A stretch of 64,000 nt of DNA, from contig OY829660.1 in the NCBI GenBank assembly GCA_963691815.1, positions 6,042,052 to 6,106,051 on the forward strand, given 5' to 3'. Shown in pieces: positions 13,301-28,300 of this stretch. The stretch's first letter is position 1. Each line of letters starts with the position of its first letter. The notes under the pieces are model-generated. The model was not told the DNA's origin and ran no database searches. It worked only from the letters and a program-made list of their open reading frames with translations. Position numbers and translations under genes: made by a program. The stretch comes from Echiichthys vipera. Taxonomy: Eukaryota; Chordata; Actinopteri; Perciformes; Trachinidae.

Positions 13301-16300
13301 CTTAAGAGGTTTAAATATTTTTGCAAATATCTTTATTTTGCCAGTGTGGTTCCTTTGCTTTCAAAGAACCCTGTTCTTATATATCCTGTTCAATTTGCTT
13401 ACATTTTCCCTCTTCATTTGTGATATTGCCAAATAAAAGCCTGTACTGTAACCTCTATGCTGCTCTGTGGCTGCATGTCTTCCTCCAGAGGTGTCGGCCA
13501 GCTTCAAGTCAGGGACGTCCGTCAGCTACACCTTCAAGGAGCCGTACAAGTTAAGCAGGAACAGCAGCACCCTGCCGTCCTCCATCTACTCTGACATGAC
13601 GCTGAGAGGAGAGAACGTCTCCCTGAGCTTCAGGACCCACCAGAGTCCGGCTCTGCTGCTCTACGTCAGCTCCTACCACAGAGAGTACCTGGCCCTGCTC
13701 ATCAACAAGCACGGTGAGGAGGCTTCTCGTTTGTCTTTCTGGCTGTTGCACAAGCTTTTAGTAAAGTGTTTTATTTTAATTTCAGTTTGTCTTATTTATC
13801 TTGTGTTCTCTTTCCTGCAGTTTTACTTATATAGATGTAGAAAATAAGGCGTATCAGTTTTTAAAAGCCTCTTTGTCAACTCCCCTTCAGATCATTGAGA
13901 CTCAAGGTTGAATGTTCTGTAATATTCATGAAAAGCTTCTCCTGTAAAAATGTATTTTACTGTTTGCCAGCTCCTCCCTTGGAGTCTTCTGTCATCCCCC
14001 AACAGGTTAATTAAATCTCTTTTCTTTTCCTTCTTAGTTGTTGCTAACTTCTTTTATATTATTCTGTTCACATTTTATCATGACCGAAAGAACGAGGTCG
14101 CGGCCGAAATGTGTTTCCTCAGGAGGGTGTCTGGAGTCTCCCTTAGAGAGAGGGTGAGAAGTTCAGCATCCGTGAGGAACTCGGAGTAGAGCCGCTGCTC
14201 CTTTGCGTTGAAAGGAGCCAGTTGAGGTGGTTCAGGATCATCTAGTAAGGATGCCCCCCGGGCGCCTCCCTAGGGAGGTGTTCCAGGCACGTCCAGCTGG
14301 GAGGAGGCCTCGGGGAAGACCCAGGACCAGGTGGAGAGATTAGATCTCCACACTGGCCTGGGAACGCCTCGGGATCCCCCAGTTAGAGCTGGTTAATGTG
14401 GCCCGGGAAAGAGAAGTTTTGGGTCCCCTGCTAAAGCTGCTGCCCCCGCGACCCGACCCCTGATAAGCAGATGAAGATAAGATGAGATGAGAGATGTTCA
14501 CACTTTAACTTCGAATGAAAAATATTGTCAAGACTTTTCCTTTTTCCGCCTCCCTTCTTCTTCCTCTCTCAACTTTTTTCAATTACTTTCCTCTCTTTGT
14601 GTCTCCTCCCAGCCTTACCTCTCATCCCCCCTTCATCTCACTCATGCCATCTTCTCCTGATATCGATCTCTCCTGTCTTTCTTCCTTCCCCCTACTCCTC
14701 TTCTGCTGTGTTCTGCAGCTTTACCAGATCAGGATCTGTCAGGTTTTTCCCTCCCTGGATTTACCCCGTCAGCCTCGACTGCCTTTTAATCTGTCCAGCC
14801 AGTATCCAGCTAGTATGTTTAGTGTCAGGCTGAAAAAGTATCCCCCGGTCGTATCACTGAGACCTGATGAGCGATGCTGAGGGAATAGAACTTCTGTGGG
14901 CTACGAATGGGTGGCAGCTCAGTGTGCTGCTGACTAAAACAGCAGAACACTTGCGGATGTGTTTTATAAAGTTCTGTATAAACTTTTTGTGTAATTTGGC
15001 TTTTAAGAGTAATATGAGGCACTTTGAATTTAAAATTACATTTTTAGCATCCGAGAGTCTAATAAAATGGGCACTTTGCTGCCGGATTAGATGTAAATGG
15101 ATTTTTTTCTGACTTTAATGACTCAGAAAAAGCTGATGGACAGCCGGGCATTAAGGTTTTATGCTGACCGTGGAGTCGACACTGCATTTAAATTGAAGTG
15201 TCCAATTAAATCCCTGAGAGCTTTCTCTTGTTAAACTCATTTCATTCTTGTTTCTTTTTCCCCTCTGTTGCAGTTAAACCTCCTCAGCCCAAACATTCCT
15301 TGTCCATCACTTAAGGCCTGTTTTCAACAAGACATACATTTATTATCAGAAACAACAGCTAACTGGATGAGCTCTTACGCTAAATATTTATTCTTTATTC
15401 TTTTCCTAAGAAGGAATAACTGAGTCAAATTCATAAAATGTTCTTCATGGAATTACTATACTTGTAAATTCAAAGAAAATGTTAATATGTTTGCATTTCA
15501 AAGATGAGGGGAAATTTCTTATCCTTCTTATTAATCTTGAAAGCCTGAAGACATCACCAGGCTTTCATTAAATCTGCTCTTAATCCTCTGAATATTAGGC
15601 ACAATAATTAGATTTGGAGTCATTAGTTATTGATGGGGAATTAACGTCTAATCCTATTAATATGGGAAGCTTTATTGACTCAGATATTCATCGTTCAGAT
15701 TCATCGTCCAAGTGAAATATCACTCAGAAGACCTGAATGTTTTCATTCAGAGAAAAAGTATAAATTAGAAAAACGTTGTGTGTCTGTGCATGTGTGTGTA
15801 GATAAACTGGAGGTGAGATACAAGCTGGACAGCAGTGGAGATGCTGAAGTGCTGAGGAGCAGAGTGAAGAGCCTGGCCAACGGACAACTGCACACTGTTA
15901 CCATCGGGAGACTGACCGACTCTGTGTCTGTGCAGGTACTGTAACATTATCAACACCACGTACTTACTCACACCATGTACCTGGTAGTACAGAGAGTTGA
16001 ATGAATACCATATTTTTGGAGACAAAATATTAGATAAGAGCACAAAACTAACTAGACCTGCAAGCAGGTATCAAGCCCCCTGTGTAACCCCGACCTGGCA
16101 ACCCGCGGAGACTTGTACGCAGCTTGTAGTTTGAAAAAGAAAGTGTAGGTATTTTCATTAGTAGATATTGCGTTTAATCACATTATGCATGAATTACTCA
16201 ACTTGCATAACAGCCCCAGCTTGTGGCCGATTAATGACGGGAAATAACTTTTCCTAGTTTTGTGATAATCAGATAAACTACTTCAAAGTAACACACCACT

Positions 16301-19300
16301 TCCTGTTTTGACTACAGTGTACCAAGTCTTTCCTCTATAACTTTCATATTGTTTGGATTGTTGTGTATTTTTCAATTTTGTGTAACAGCGGGAACTCATT
16401 TCTGATTGACCTCTTTTGCACAGGGTCTGAAGTTTCCATGGAGAACCAGCAGTTTGATATTTTTCGGACTAATTATTCCGAAGATATACAATAATTTCTA
16501 CAACATACAGGAAGTTGTTTCTTTATAAAAGACACGCGTTTTGGGCTATTATAAATCTTTTGATAACTTTCATCAAGATGATTAGAGGAAAATTCCTGCA
16601 AAGTTTAGTGGTGATCAGACTCTTGCAAAAATACTAGGCAGAACTGTGCCGTGGGCTAAATCCCAAGATCAGCCCCTTTCAGTGAACATGTGGATGTAAG
16701 AAATCTATATTTGCGATATATGATGTGGAAGTTAAAGGCCAAAAAGCCTTTTCCTTGAGTATAGTCCCACCTTGTGGTGGACATGTGTCATTATTGGTGT
16801 GTTCTGGTGTGGCACCATTCTATACCTCCCCTGAAAGTTGTGTTTCCATTACTTGTACAGTTCATGCGTATGAGTGATATTCAAAACAGCGCCATCTCCT
16901 GGCTGATTGTCATATTTTTCTCAAAGTCTCAGACGAACATCAGAAACTATTGTTCTAAGTTTCTTGTTAATCTGACTTATAATTGATAAGATATGAATGC
17001 TGCATAACAGCGCCACCTGGAGGTTGGTTGGGGTGAAAATTTGCAGAACGCCTCAGTAACACGTAGAAAACTAGATCCGACACAATTTGAGGGCGATACG
17101 CAGCACTTCCTGTTTTGACTGTAATCTACAGCAAGTTGTTCCTTTATTATCAACATTCTTTTGATGACTTTAGGTCAGGACCATCCAAACATTACGTGTA
17201 CCAAGTTTCATCTTGATCTGACACTCGGCGTAGGAGGAGTTCAAAAAAGTAGCTTTTGTATATAATATACTGCGCGAAAAAAAAAGTGTGTGCGGAAATG
17301 GGCGTGGCCTATATCCTGAGATTCATTTTGAATGTGCGATGTGGGAGTTACAGGCAAAAATGCATTCAACTTGATTACAGCGCCGCCTGCTGGGGAACAT
17401 GTGTCATTTTTGGTGTCTACCATGTGTATGTGCAGGGGTCTGAACCAAAGTAAAAAAAAAAATGGAGAAAAATAGAAAAAACAGAGCAGATTCAGACTTT
17501 CACTCCCAACTAACTCTTCTCTGTAAAATCTTTAAAAAGTTAACAAGCTCTTTCAAGTTGATGTCTGTTGCAACACACTCCAATAATTTCCACCCAGACA
17601 AAAAAACACAACGAAAACAAAACATTACTGACAAATCTAGTTTTACGTCCAAATGCTATTTTATTCAAAGGAATCCAAATATCACAAAATATTGCTTAAT
17701 GCACATCATCCTTTTGTCACTTACACAGTAAAGTTGTGACTGTTGACCAACCCAGTGTTGTTTAACAGCTAGCCAGTGACAACTAGAAGCTGTGATTTCT
17801 GGCTGTTTATTTTATTTATTTCCGCGCTGAACAAAGCCACCACAGCTGATGACTGTACAGTGCATCCGCAAAGCATTCACAGCGATTCACTTTTTCCACA
17901 TTTTATTACGTTACAGCTTTATTCCAAATTGTATTAAATTAATCTCTGTCCTCAAAATTCGACACATAATGCCCCGTTATGACCACGTGAAAAAGGTTTT
18001 CTTGAGAGTTTTGAAAATGTATTAAAATTAAAAAACAAAGAAATCACATTTACGTAAGTATTCACAGCCTTTGCTTAATACTTTGTAGAACCACCTTTGG
18101 CAGCCTCTACAGCCTCAAGTCTTTATGAATATGATGCCACAAGCTTGGCACACCTCTCTTTAGGCAGTTTTGCCCATTCTCCTTTGCAGGACCTCTCAAG
18201 CTCTCTCAGGTTGGATGGGAGACGTCTGTGCACAGCCATTTTCAGATCTCTCTAGAGATGTTCAATCGGATTCAAGTCTGGGCTCTGGCTGGGCCACTCC
18301 AGGACAGTCACAGAGTGGTCCTGAAGCCACTCCTTTGAGATCTTGGCTGTGTGCTTGGGGTCGTTGTCATGCTGAAAAATGAACTGTCGCCCTAGTCTGA
18401 GGTCAAGAGCACTCTGGAGCAGGTTTTCATCCAGGATGTCTCTGTACATTGCTGCATTCATCTTTCCCTCTATCCTTACTAATCTGCCAGTTCCTGCTAA
18501 TGAAAAACATCCCCATAGCATGATGCTGCCATCACCATGCTTGACTGTAGGGATGGTATTGGCCTCATGATGAGCAGTGCCTGGCCTGGGACATTCAAAG
18601 CAGCAGATACTTTTCTGTATCCTTCCCCAGATTTGTACCTCGAGACATTTTGTCTCTGAGGTCTACAGACAATTCCTTTGACTTCATGCTTGGTGTTTGC
18701 GCTCTGACATGCAGTCAACTGTGGGACCTTATATAGACAGGTGTGTGTGCCTTTCCAAATCATGTCCAATCAACTGGATTTGCCACAGGTGGACTCCACT
18801 TAAGCTGTAGAAACATCTCAAGGATGATCAGTGGAAACAGGAAGCACCTGAGCTCAATTCTTAGCTTCATGCTAAAGGCTGTGAATACTTATGTAAATGT
18901 GATTTCTTTGTTTTTTAATTTTAATACATATTCAAAACTCTCAAGAAACCTTTTTCACGTGGTCATAATGGGGCATTATGTGTATAATTTTGAGGACAGA
19001 GATTAATTTATACAATTTGGAATAAGGCTGTAACGTAATAAAATGTGAAAAAAAAGTGAAATGCTGTGAATACTTTCCGGATGCACTGTGAACTTGTTGG
19101 AAGTTTCCATTTAAACTTTATTTACATTTTCAGAATCATACATATTTATACAATAGATTGTTATCTTCATGTGAACAATTAAACATACATTACAATAAAC
19201 AGGGAGAGGAGCTCTTAACAGATGTAAACAATGTGTCAAAACTTTTACCAATTTCCACATTTTTGGGCATGTGGCCTTTGAGATTATTTGTTTCCCCACT

Positions 19301-22300
19301 TTGAGATAACAAGTTACCTGCTGTCCAGATAATATACATTAAAAAATGTGATAATACTGGAACTAATGATCTACCAGAGGCACATGGTAGATCATCAGAC
19401 ACACAAGTGTTTTTGTATTGGGTCTTAGTCAGTAAAAAATTAGGGAACAAACAGTGTCTTCTCTCTACAGTACTGTGTTGTCCCGTAATATCTGATGTTG
19501 ATCAGCAATATTAAAGCCCCAGTGATGACAGCAGAGCTACGGCAGGGCAGCAGGGACAAACTACACATTAGAAGAGCTTCAGATGACTTATGAAGCATTT
19601 TAATCATATCTGGGTCCACTGAACGCCTTATCTTGTTAACAACAGTCTCAGATGATACATGAGGTTAACTTCATCTATCCAGGTGCCAGTCGCCTGAATG
19701 TCTGTATAATTATCAACACCCTGAGATACAATTCAAGGTGACCTCGTCTTGAATGGGCGCAGTCTCCTGATTCACTGAGGCTCCAGTGAAATATGAGGTG
19801 CATCTCATCTTGCCAGTTTCCATCACCTTGAATCATTATCTTGTTGGCAACATACTCCAGGGACTTCAGATGAACCTCGACAAGAGTTTCCCTTTTTTGC
19901 TGTGTCCTGATGGAAAGCAGCCTACAGTCTCAATGCTGGTCTCACGGATGGACAGTATCATATCCTAGCCCCAGAGCTCATGTCTCAGTGAGAAATGACT
20001 CACTAAAGTCTGTATCGCTAGGGGCTACCAATACACTGTGCCCTCTGTTTTCGTATGTTTCCGTATTGTTATCAGAGAGGCCAGTGTCCACTGTTGTCCT
20101 CCAAGGGTTTCCTGTTGATCTCACAGTATGCTCCAGTTAGTCCCACTCTATTCAGACATCAGAGGAGAAATACTCCAGCTTATAAATGTGGAAACGGAAA
20201 TCTAAAATAAATAGTAGCAGTTTTAAACAAAGTCAATTTACCTGGAGCTTCTTTCGATATCAGCAGAACAGGACTTCCACCATTGTCCATACCCATCTGT
20301 GCCATTTTATTTACTCCTGAGCACAATACTATTATTATCTATCTGCAAAACGTACCTATTTTTATGTTGTTTTTAAGTTTTACTTGCAATGTTGGAGGGT
20401 TTTTTTTAAATAGTAAAGACCTGTGTGTAAAAGGTTTGGTTAGGTTCCAACAAATGTGTTCAAGACTTGGTCCTTGTCAACTTCCAGTCAGCTGATTTCA
20501 TTCATATTCATTGCAACAGGAATCAAACTTGGGCACATTTAGAATGTTAATGTTTACAACTTTGAATATGCAGAGCTACTGACATGCCGTACATCAGCCC
20601 CAGCTGTAGTCGGCGTATTGTTTGTCTGGCATTTGCTTCTTTTAACCTTTATATGTGCAGGTAATCGCATCGAGACATGGGGTCTCATTCTCAAGAGAGA
20701 CCGGGTCAACACACAGCAGCAATATGACACAACGTTACTGACGAACAGGATATTCATGCAAAGACAAAATAGGACACAAGTCATAAAATTTGTACAAAAG
20801 TGTCAAAGTGGTAGTTTAAAACCATCAAGAAAAAAAAATAACCCCCAAAGAAACTCTCCAGATTTCTCAAAAGAAGTTTAAAAAGTTTTCCCCTAGGGAA
20901 ATCAAGCTTTAGTTGCTGCTGTAGCTTGTTCCAGGTGAATATTGTCAATTGTTAGCATGCTAACATGCTCAACAAAGATGGCGAATATGGTGTCAGCATT
21001 TTAGCATTGTCACTTTGAGCATGTTATCATGCAAATATTAGCATTTTAACTCAAAGCATCGCTGTGCCTACACTCCCAGCATGGTTGTGGACCAGGAACA
21101 TGAACTAGTCTTGTTTGAACGAAAAGGGAACAGATGAAGATCGCACAAATGTTTATGCCTTAATTTTCACTACCCAGATGTCTTACTCACCCTCCTTTTA
21201 CTACAGCATCACAACTTCACAGCTATCTTTTCACACGTCACTGCTGAACCCAAATATTACATGGCATGACATTTACACCATAGATTGGTATACTTCTCGT
21301 CACTCTCTATCACACTCAGTTCAGTTCAACAGACGAAGGGGCATAAAAGGACAGAGTTCAGGCGTAAGACATGCAGGGGTTTTTCACAGCATTAAATATC
21401 ACCAGTAATTAGGTTTAAGGGTATGACCTACTGAGGATTATTTTAACCAGTTTCAAGTCGGGTGATACTTCATTCAAGTATCAGTATGTAAAACTACTTA
21501 CAAAGTCAAGTGGGACTTTCATTAAAATATTAGACTTAAATGAAGTATCTCTCAAACGTCGGTGTCCAATGGCCTTTAAATGCTTAAGTTTAGTTTGCAA
21601 CTTCAGTTTTGGCTTTGACTAATAGCTTTCCCCTCCCCAACCACATGTTGAGACTCTGTAGAGCATGCAGCCCTCATTAAAATAATGTCCAGTGGAGATT
21701 TCACCCCGGATGATCGAGCGTCTTTTTCCCTGAAAGTGTGGCCTCTGTCGCTCATTTCTCCCACTGAGCTGGTGAGATGAATAATAAAGAGAAAGCTGAA
21801 CACTGTTTAAAAAAAAAACAATAAAAGAGTAGACTGAAATTCAGAACGGAATTCCACACTGAGAAAATAATGGCACAAAAGTCAAAAAGTTACTTTTTTA
21901 TTTACTTGATTTAAGAAAAAAAGCATTAAGAAATATGTCGCTTGTTGCAGATTGACCAAAACCCCAGAGAAGACTTCAACCTGACATCTGACGGAGAATT
22001 CAATGCCATCAAGTCACTGGTGATGGGCAGAGTGCACGGTAAGTGAGGACGCAGAGACGAGGCCCTTTAAGTTAGAGAGCACTCACACATTTCTAACGTA
22101 ATAACAGCTCTGAGATATTTGGCCTTTTTTTGACACTCGGCTGTGCTTTCTTATAGAAATCTACAGGAATTAATTTAACCACACCTGGTATAGATGGAAA
22201 TCAAAAACATTTTATTCTACTGAGGCTGAAGTAGTCTTAAGTTAAGATATAAACAGAAAACTACTTCAGGAGGTACTGAAATGGGATTGAGTCATAAGTC

Positions 22301-25300
22301 ATAATGTTTACGTTCTTGTCGAGAAAAACATGTTCTGAGCCGGTGTAAAGCTGATGCTAATGCTGTCGAACCACATCTCGGACCATTCGGTTATGTTCTC
22401 TGGATTTTGTTCTCTCTCATCCAGATCATCCTGTTACCCAGTTATTGAATAAAAATTAAGACTGTATGTTGATGAAATGCCATACAGTAGCTTGGTTGAT
22501 TTTGCCTCATACCTAAAAAGGGATTGTTCTCGATATTCAAAACATTAATATAGCAGAAAACAAATATTTGCTATGTAAAGATATAGTGGAGTAATAGAGT
22601 ACTGAGCAGAGAATGAAGTCACTCTCCCTCTGTGTGTGTTGTAAGGTAGTCTCTCTGTTGTGGTGGACGGCCTGGCCACATGTGCATGTTAGTTAACGTG
22701 GGGTGAGAGCTGTGTGGAGGCAAGCCTAGCCAAGGTTTATTCAGAATTTCGAGTAGAGCTTTTCTTTCTCCTGTCTGATCGATGTAATAAATAGGTGACT
22801 TTAGACTTCCCCGACAGTCTTTCCATTAGAAAGTGAATATTTTTAAGTTGATGATAAGATTCGTTGCCCAGGAATCTTATCAGCTGTTTGGTGGGATTTC
22901 TGTCCGTCATCACACACTGCCTTCTCCTCACTCCTGTTATAGAAGAGACCAGTAGTCCATTTAGCTGTGTAGTCCTGGACAGGGACCTGTAGCGGAGTTG
23001 GGGTGAGACAATTATTGGGTCCGTCATGACTTCTTCATGTTCTCTTTGAGCAGCTCCATCAGAGACGGACTCAGATATAAGCTGTTAATAACACGTGGGT
23101 CTGAGATGCTGCAGGCTACAGTCACAGCTCACTGATTAGACACATACACAACAACCACACTGTCAAATTAAAAGGGAACACACTGGCTATTTAGTATAAG
23201 TCATTTATTTAAAAAGAGAGCTGAGCCGGAAGGCAAAGCTCTCGATCCACCGGTCAATCTTCGTTCCTACCCTCACCTGTGGTCATGAAAGCTGGGTCAT
23301 GACCAAAAGAACGAGGTCGCGGGTACAAGCGGCCACTTCAAATCCAAAACCAGGACAGTTAAAAAAAACTTTGTGGACATGATGCAGTTTGTTTTCATTC
23401 CATATTTCTCTTGTCAGTGCTCAGCATTGCTGTCATTGTCAATGTGAAATCCTTAAACAACATCAACATGTTCATTGGATCCCATGCAAGCAACCAGATG
23501 CAAATTGTTATCAACTGGTTAATTTCCAGACATAATGTTTTAGGGATATGGCCTTCAAATATTCACATCTGTCAAAACCAAATTTAACATGCTGTTTAAA
23601 ACATATAAATGTCACAATAAAACTAAATAAATCTACTAGTATTAATCTACTACTATTTTTGTCTTTTTGGATGCAAAGCTCCAGCGTGTTGTAACTCAGC
23701 TCAGTGCATTTTAACCCCGTCATGTCAGCGTGTGACCGATCTTCCCTCTGTCAAACCAGAGGAAGCAGAGAGTCAGATCAGAATCGGAAAAGCTGCAGGA
23801 AAGTGGATTTTCTGTCGTTTTCCTGACAACGCTGTCATCCATCAGCCTAACTAATGGACCCGGAAGGAATACAGAGAGACAGGGAGGGGGAGAGAGGTGA
23901 TGGAGTGAAGAGAGAGGAGCTTACAGGCTACAGTAATGTTTCCTGCTGCTCTCATCAACATGCAGATGTGTCCTGATAAGAGCCACTGTCACCTCTCAGT
24001 CATCTCAACAGGCACTGATGCAGCTGGTTACGGGGGTAATGTCGGCTTTCACAGCTGCTGTTTACACTGCTCAAGGAGAGCCGGTGAATGATGACGAAAC
24101 TTAAGTTCATTAAATGAACGGGTAGAGGTGAGACAGCACATCTGTCTTTAGGAGTGATGGATGCAGACTGAAATCAGTCAGTGTGCTGTAATGAGGGTGT
24201 GTGTGTCTGTAAGGTTGGCATTCTTTCTAATTGGCTGGTTCTGATGAGCTCCATAATCAGAAATGCAAGTGTCAATGCAGGCACTGCTGAGGAGTCTAGG
24301 CCATGGTCCAATGAAGTCCTGTTCATATTGGTTTAGTGCTATTTCACTACAGGTACTTTACTTCCTTTCGGACTTAGATGGTTTGTAAAAACTACTGGAG
24401 GATTTATGAGGCAGTAGTGCATCTGTGGTGAGTGAAATGAAATGCCTTTTACCAGTGTCTGTAATCACTCAATATGGAATTACCCCAAAATTGCAAAAAG
24501 CAATACCCTCATAACATAAGCAATCAGGCAAATATATATTATCAACATCATCACTGTGTGTTAAAATATAAGGTCTTAGTGCTAGAGAAATGAGTTTGAC
24601 AGAGCACAGAGGACAGAAGAGGGCATATCTCTCACTACTGCTCCTGCCCCAACAACTTGCCCTAACATCCGTCTCTCTAAACTAAGATTGAGAGAGAATA
24701 GTTAGAAATCTCAATTGGTCTTACCATAGACTTTGTGAAGAAACCTTGAATGTAAAGTGTCCAAAAACATCCATTTTTTTTATCCTAAAAAAAACAAAAG
24801 TATGTATCTCTGCCAGATACTCCATTGTGTCGTATACTATTTAGAAGATGGCTGTCTCTGGAAAAAAGAAAGCAAGCTAACATCGTCATATATGGTTTAA
24901 CAAAGCACACACAGGTAGGTCAGTAAATCAAGAAGGAGAAGTTAAGACATTTGTTATTATTGGACTCAGTGAGACTTCCTGGGGCCTCTCTGCTCTTCCT
25001 CAGAGCAGGTTAAAGTGTCACACAGTCTTTTTGTATAACTGTCCATTTGATCTTCTTTGTTGGATCAGTAAAAGTCCAACTAAAGCAGTATGTGTTATTA
25101 TCTGTAACACGTATGCTCAGCAAACAGTCCCTTATTTCCTTGGAGCATAGTTCTTCCTTATATGCTTGCCTGTGAAGGGAACATATGGTGCTGAATACCC
25201 TTTGGGCCCCTGCACCGTTCTTACAGTGGTGATGAGCATGATGGAGCCTGACTTGATGTCAGTTTGTGTCCTGCTGCTGTACTCATTGGAATAAACAAGC

Positions 25301-28300
25301 TGAAGTATTGTTCTCAGCATAATGAATGAATGAAATGTTTAAAGATGTTTAATCAGTTCAAGGCAACACACTGCCACCAATGTTCTAACAATGAGTTATA
25401 ACAGGATAGTCTGCAGCAGAGTCGACAGACCTGTTAGTGTGTTAGTGTATGTCATAGCCATAGGTGTACTGTGTTAAGATGAGACCTGCCAGGAAAAGAG
25501 TAAACGGAAAAAAGACTGTCAGTCTTCATTCCTTTTGTAGATCAGATCAGATGTCATTGTGTTAGATCCAGTTTATGTTCAAGTTGTCATTCAATGACAG
25601 TGTGGTGGTTGCCATAGAAACAGTCCAGACTGCCTAAACGTGTGTGACAGCCAGTCTGCATATTGAGATTCTCCTCTGTTGATGTAATGCACAACATAGT
25701 TAGACCTAAAAACTTTATAAATAAAAAATAACCATGTATTTAAACAAAAATGAAATGTGATTAACATGATACATCACAAACTGCTTTAATGTTTTTACCG
25801 TGCTGAGGATCTTTTTTTAATGTACAGTCATTTTTGCATTCTGCAATTTGTGGATCTGTCATGCAATTTACAACAATGATACAATCAATGATTCAACCAT
25901 CGTTTCCATTTCTTTCCACAGGGTCCGATGATTTGGATCCAGACCTGGCCCGATTGGCGTCCCTCGGTTTTACTGGTTGTCTCTCGGTGGTTCACTTTAA
26001 CGCCATTAGCCCTCTGAAAGCTGCTTTGCTCCACCCGGACACCAGCCCTGTCATCATCACGGGACCTTTAGTCCAGTCCAACTGTGGCTCCTCAGCTTCG
26101 GCCAATCCCTACGCAGCAGAGAACACACACCACCTGTCAGGTACAAGAGGAGGACTTTGTGTATACAACAAAGCTTTAAGGTCCTATGCCGAACATTTAA
26201 CATGTATTATTCATTTTTATTGCCATTTGGTGAACAGGTTGTTACGTAACTTAAGTGTGTAATGTAAGCCAAGCCAAGGCATCTTTATTTATATAGCGCA
26301 TTTTATACCAAGGCAACTCAATGTGCTTTACATAAAGACAAAACATTTTTTTTTAAAAGCATAAAAACAAAAAACACAGTTGAAACGAGAAGCAAAGAAG
26401 AATAAAAAATAAAGTAAAAGAAAAGAAAATAGATAACGTTTAAATCTATTAAAAAGAGCTCAGCTATAAGCACAGAAAAGAGAAATGTTTTTAACCTGGA
26501 TTTCAAAGTGCTCACAGTTGGGGCTGATTTCAGATCTGCTCGTAGTTTGTCCCAGCTGTGTCTAGTTTGAAGTCTGTGCTCCACTATCGGACCTGAGTTA
26601 GTAGATCTCAGAGATCAGAGATCAGATATCTCAGTGACTCAAGGTGTTTACTGAGAGCAACTCCCTTCTCTTCGTTGCCAAAAACAATGATCTCAGTTTT
26701 TTCCTGATTTAACTGAAGGAAATTTGAGTTCCTCTAATTTTTTGACTTTCTCTAAACAGTGACATAATGACTCTATCGGACTGCAGTCATCTGGAGACAG
26801 TGCAGGATATATCTGTGTGTCATCTGCATGACTATGATAGTTGACATTAGAATTCTGCAGAATTTGAGACAAGGGCAGCATATCTAAGTTGAACAGAAGG
26901 GGTCCAAGGACTGACCCTGAGGAACTCCACATGTCATAGCCACTCGATTGGATTGATAACTACCAATGGTCACAAAATAACTCCTCTAAGTAGGACCTGA
27001 ACCATTAAAGAACTGTCCCAAATGGTTTTTGGTGCTCGGGCAACAGCACAAATGGTTTTTGGTGGTCGGGCAACAACACAAATGGTTTTTGGTGGTCGGG
27101 CAACAACACAAATGGTTTTTGGTGGTCGGGCAACAACACAAATGGGTTTTTGGTGGTCGGGCAACAGCACAAATGGTTTTTTGGTGGTCTGGCAACAACA
27201 CAAATGGTTTCTTGGTGGTCGGGCAACAGCACAAATGGTTTTTGGTGGACGGGCACCACCCGTTCATGGTAATTAGCTAATTTTAACAACATTAGCTAAT
27301 TTTAACAACATTAACTTATTCTTTTAACAACATTAGCTCGCTTCTCTACCTTTACCATAAAATGACAACTCAACCGTTTGGTAGAGAATGTTTTGAAAAA
27401 ATGATTTGACCCTTATAAGACTTATTTTTGTTGAATTAAATTACATAATTGTGTTAAACAACTCCTCTAAAATGATGATATGTCAATAAAATTGTTTTAC
27501 CTTTGAAAGTCCCACCGATATGCATCATCAAAGGAAGAGTGAATTTTCAGCGTTAAGAGTGACATGAGAGAGAGAAAGGGGGGGGGGGGGGGCGCAGGTG
27601 GAAATGAAACCTGTTTCGATCCCTGGCACTTTTGTGGTTGGGCCCCAAAAATGTTTAAAAATTCAACAAATTCATCCAGACGGCCGCGGCTGATCTGGCC
27701 GGAAACCACAACTGGTAGAAATGCTAACACAAGAATGTATATTTCTTAAGACAGATGTTGAAATGCACTGTCATTCATGGCTCTTCAACACTTTCTAATA
27801 CGACAAGGAAATGTTTGATGATATTGCTTAATTATTACTGATATTACTGTGTGTGTTCGCACGTTATATTCCAACTATGTTTCAGCGTATCTGTTATGGG
27901 TGTTTCTATATAATAGCGACTTTCCATTTCTGTGTGTGAAAGCTGCTTTTCCAGCTCATAAAAGGGGCTCATTACTCGCACACAGTTCCCTACTTGTTTT
28001 TTGGAAACTAATGACAGTGCGATCAATGCTATAATTAATTTGGACCACAAAGGAGAGTTTCCTTTGGTATTTATTTTCCTCCGGGCTCATTCTCAACCAG
28101 GATGGGATGCTTTATCACTCATTTGGAAATCTGACAGTCTACTCTGAATAATGATGTTCTGATCTTGTCTCTGGGATTTTCTTCTGTCTCTCTCTCTCTC
28201 TCTTTCTGATCCATTTATCCTTTCATTTTCTATGATTCCCTCATCTTTTTCCTCCAATTCTTCTTTTCTCCTGTCTCTTCACTCTCCTTTATATCTTTCT

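Larger units (their letters stand above)
11290..13488. other. cntnap intron (2.2 kb)
   Basis: It contains a probable dispersed repeat at 11928-12165 (rich in ATAT and ACAA words) and another at 13150-13310. I see no exon. The acceptor is TTCCTCCAG at 13480-13488. Confidence 0.75.
15936..21950. other. cntnap intron (6.0 kb)
   Basis: Contains a degenerate repeat with GCGCCACC-type words (16030-17430), a Tc1-like transposon (17858-19088) and a short GCTAACATGC-rich repeat (20948-21105). The stretch 19100-20940 holds nothing I recognise. The acceptor is CTTGTTGCAG at 21941-21950. Confidence 0.75.

Noticed and set aside
14515..14880. 121-codon open frame rich in Ser, Pro and Leu
   Set aside because: A pyrimidine-rich intronic stretch; no homology or conserved motif.
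27018..27262. CRISPR-like array
   Set aside because: Units are contiguous tandem copies with no unique spacers, in a vertebrate intron.
27005..27292. Cys-rich repeated peptide (LLPDHQKPFV type) resembling a small secreted repeat protein
   Set aside because: Encoded by the 30-bp minisatellite; the same region is open in several frames on both strands.
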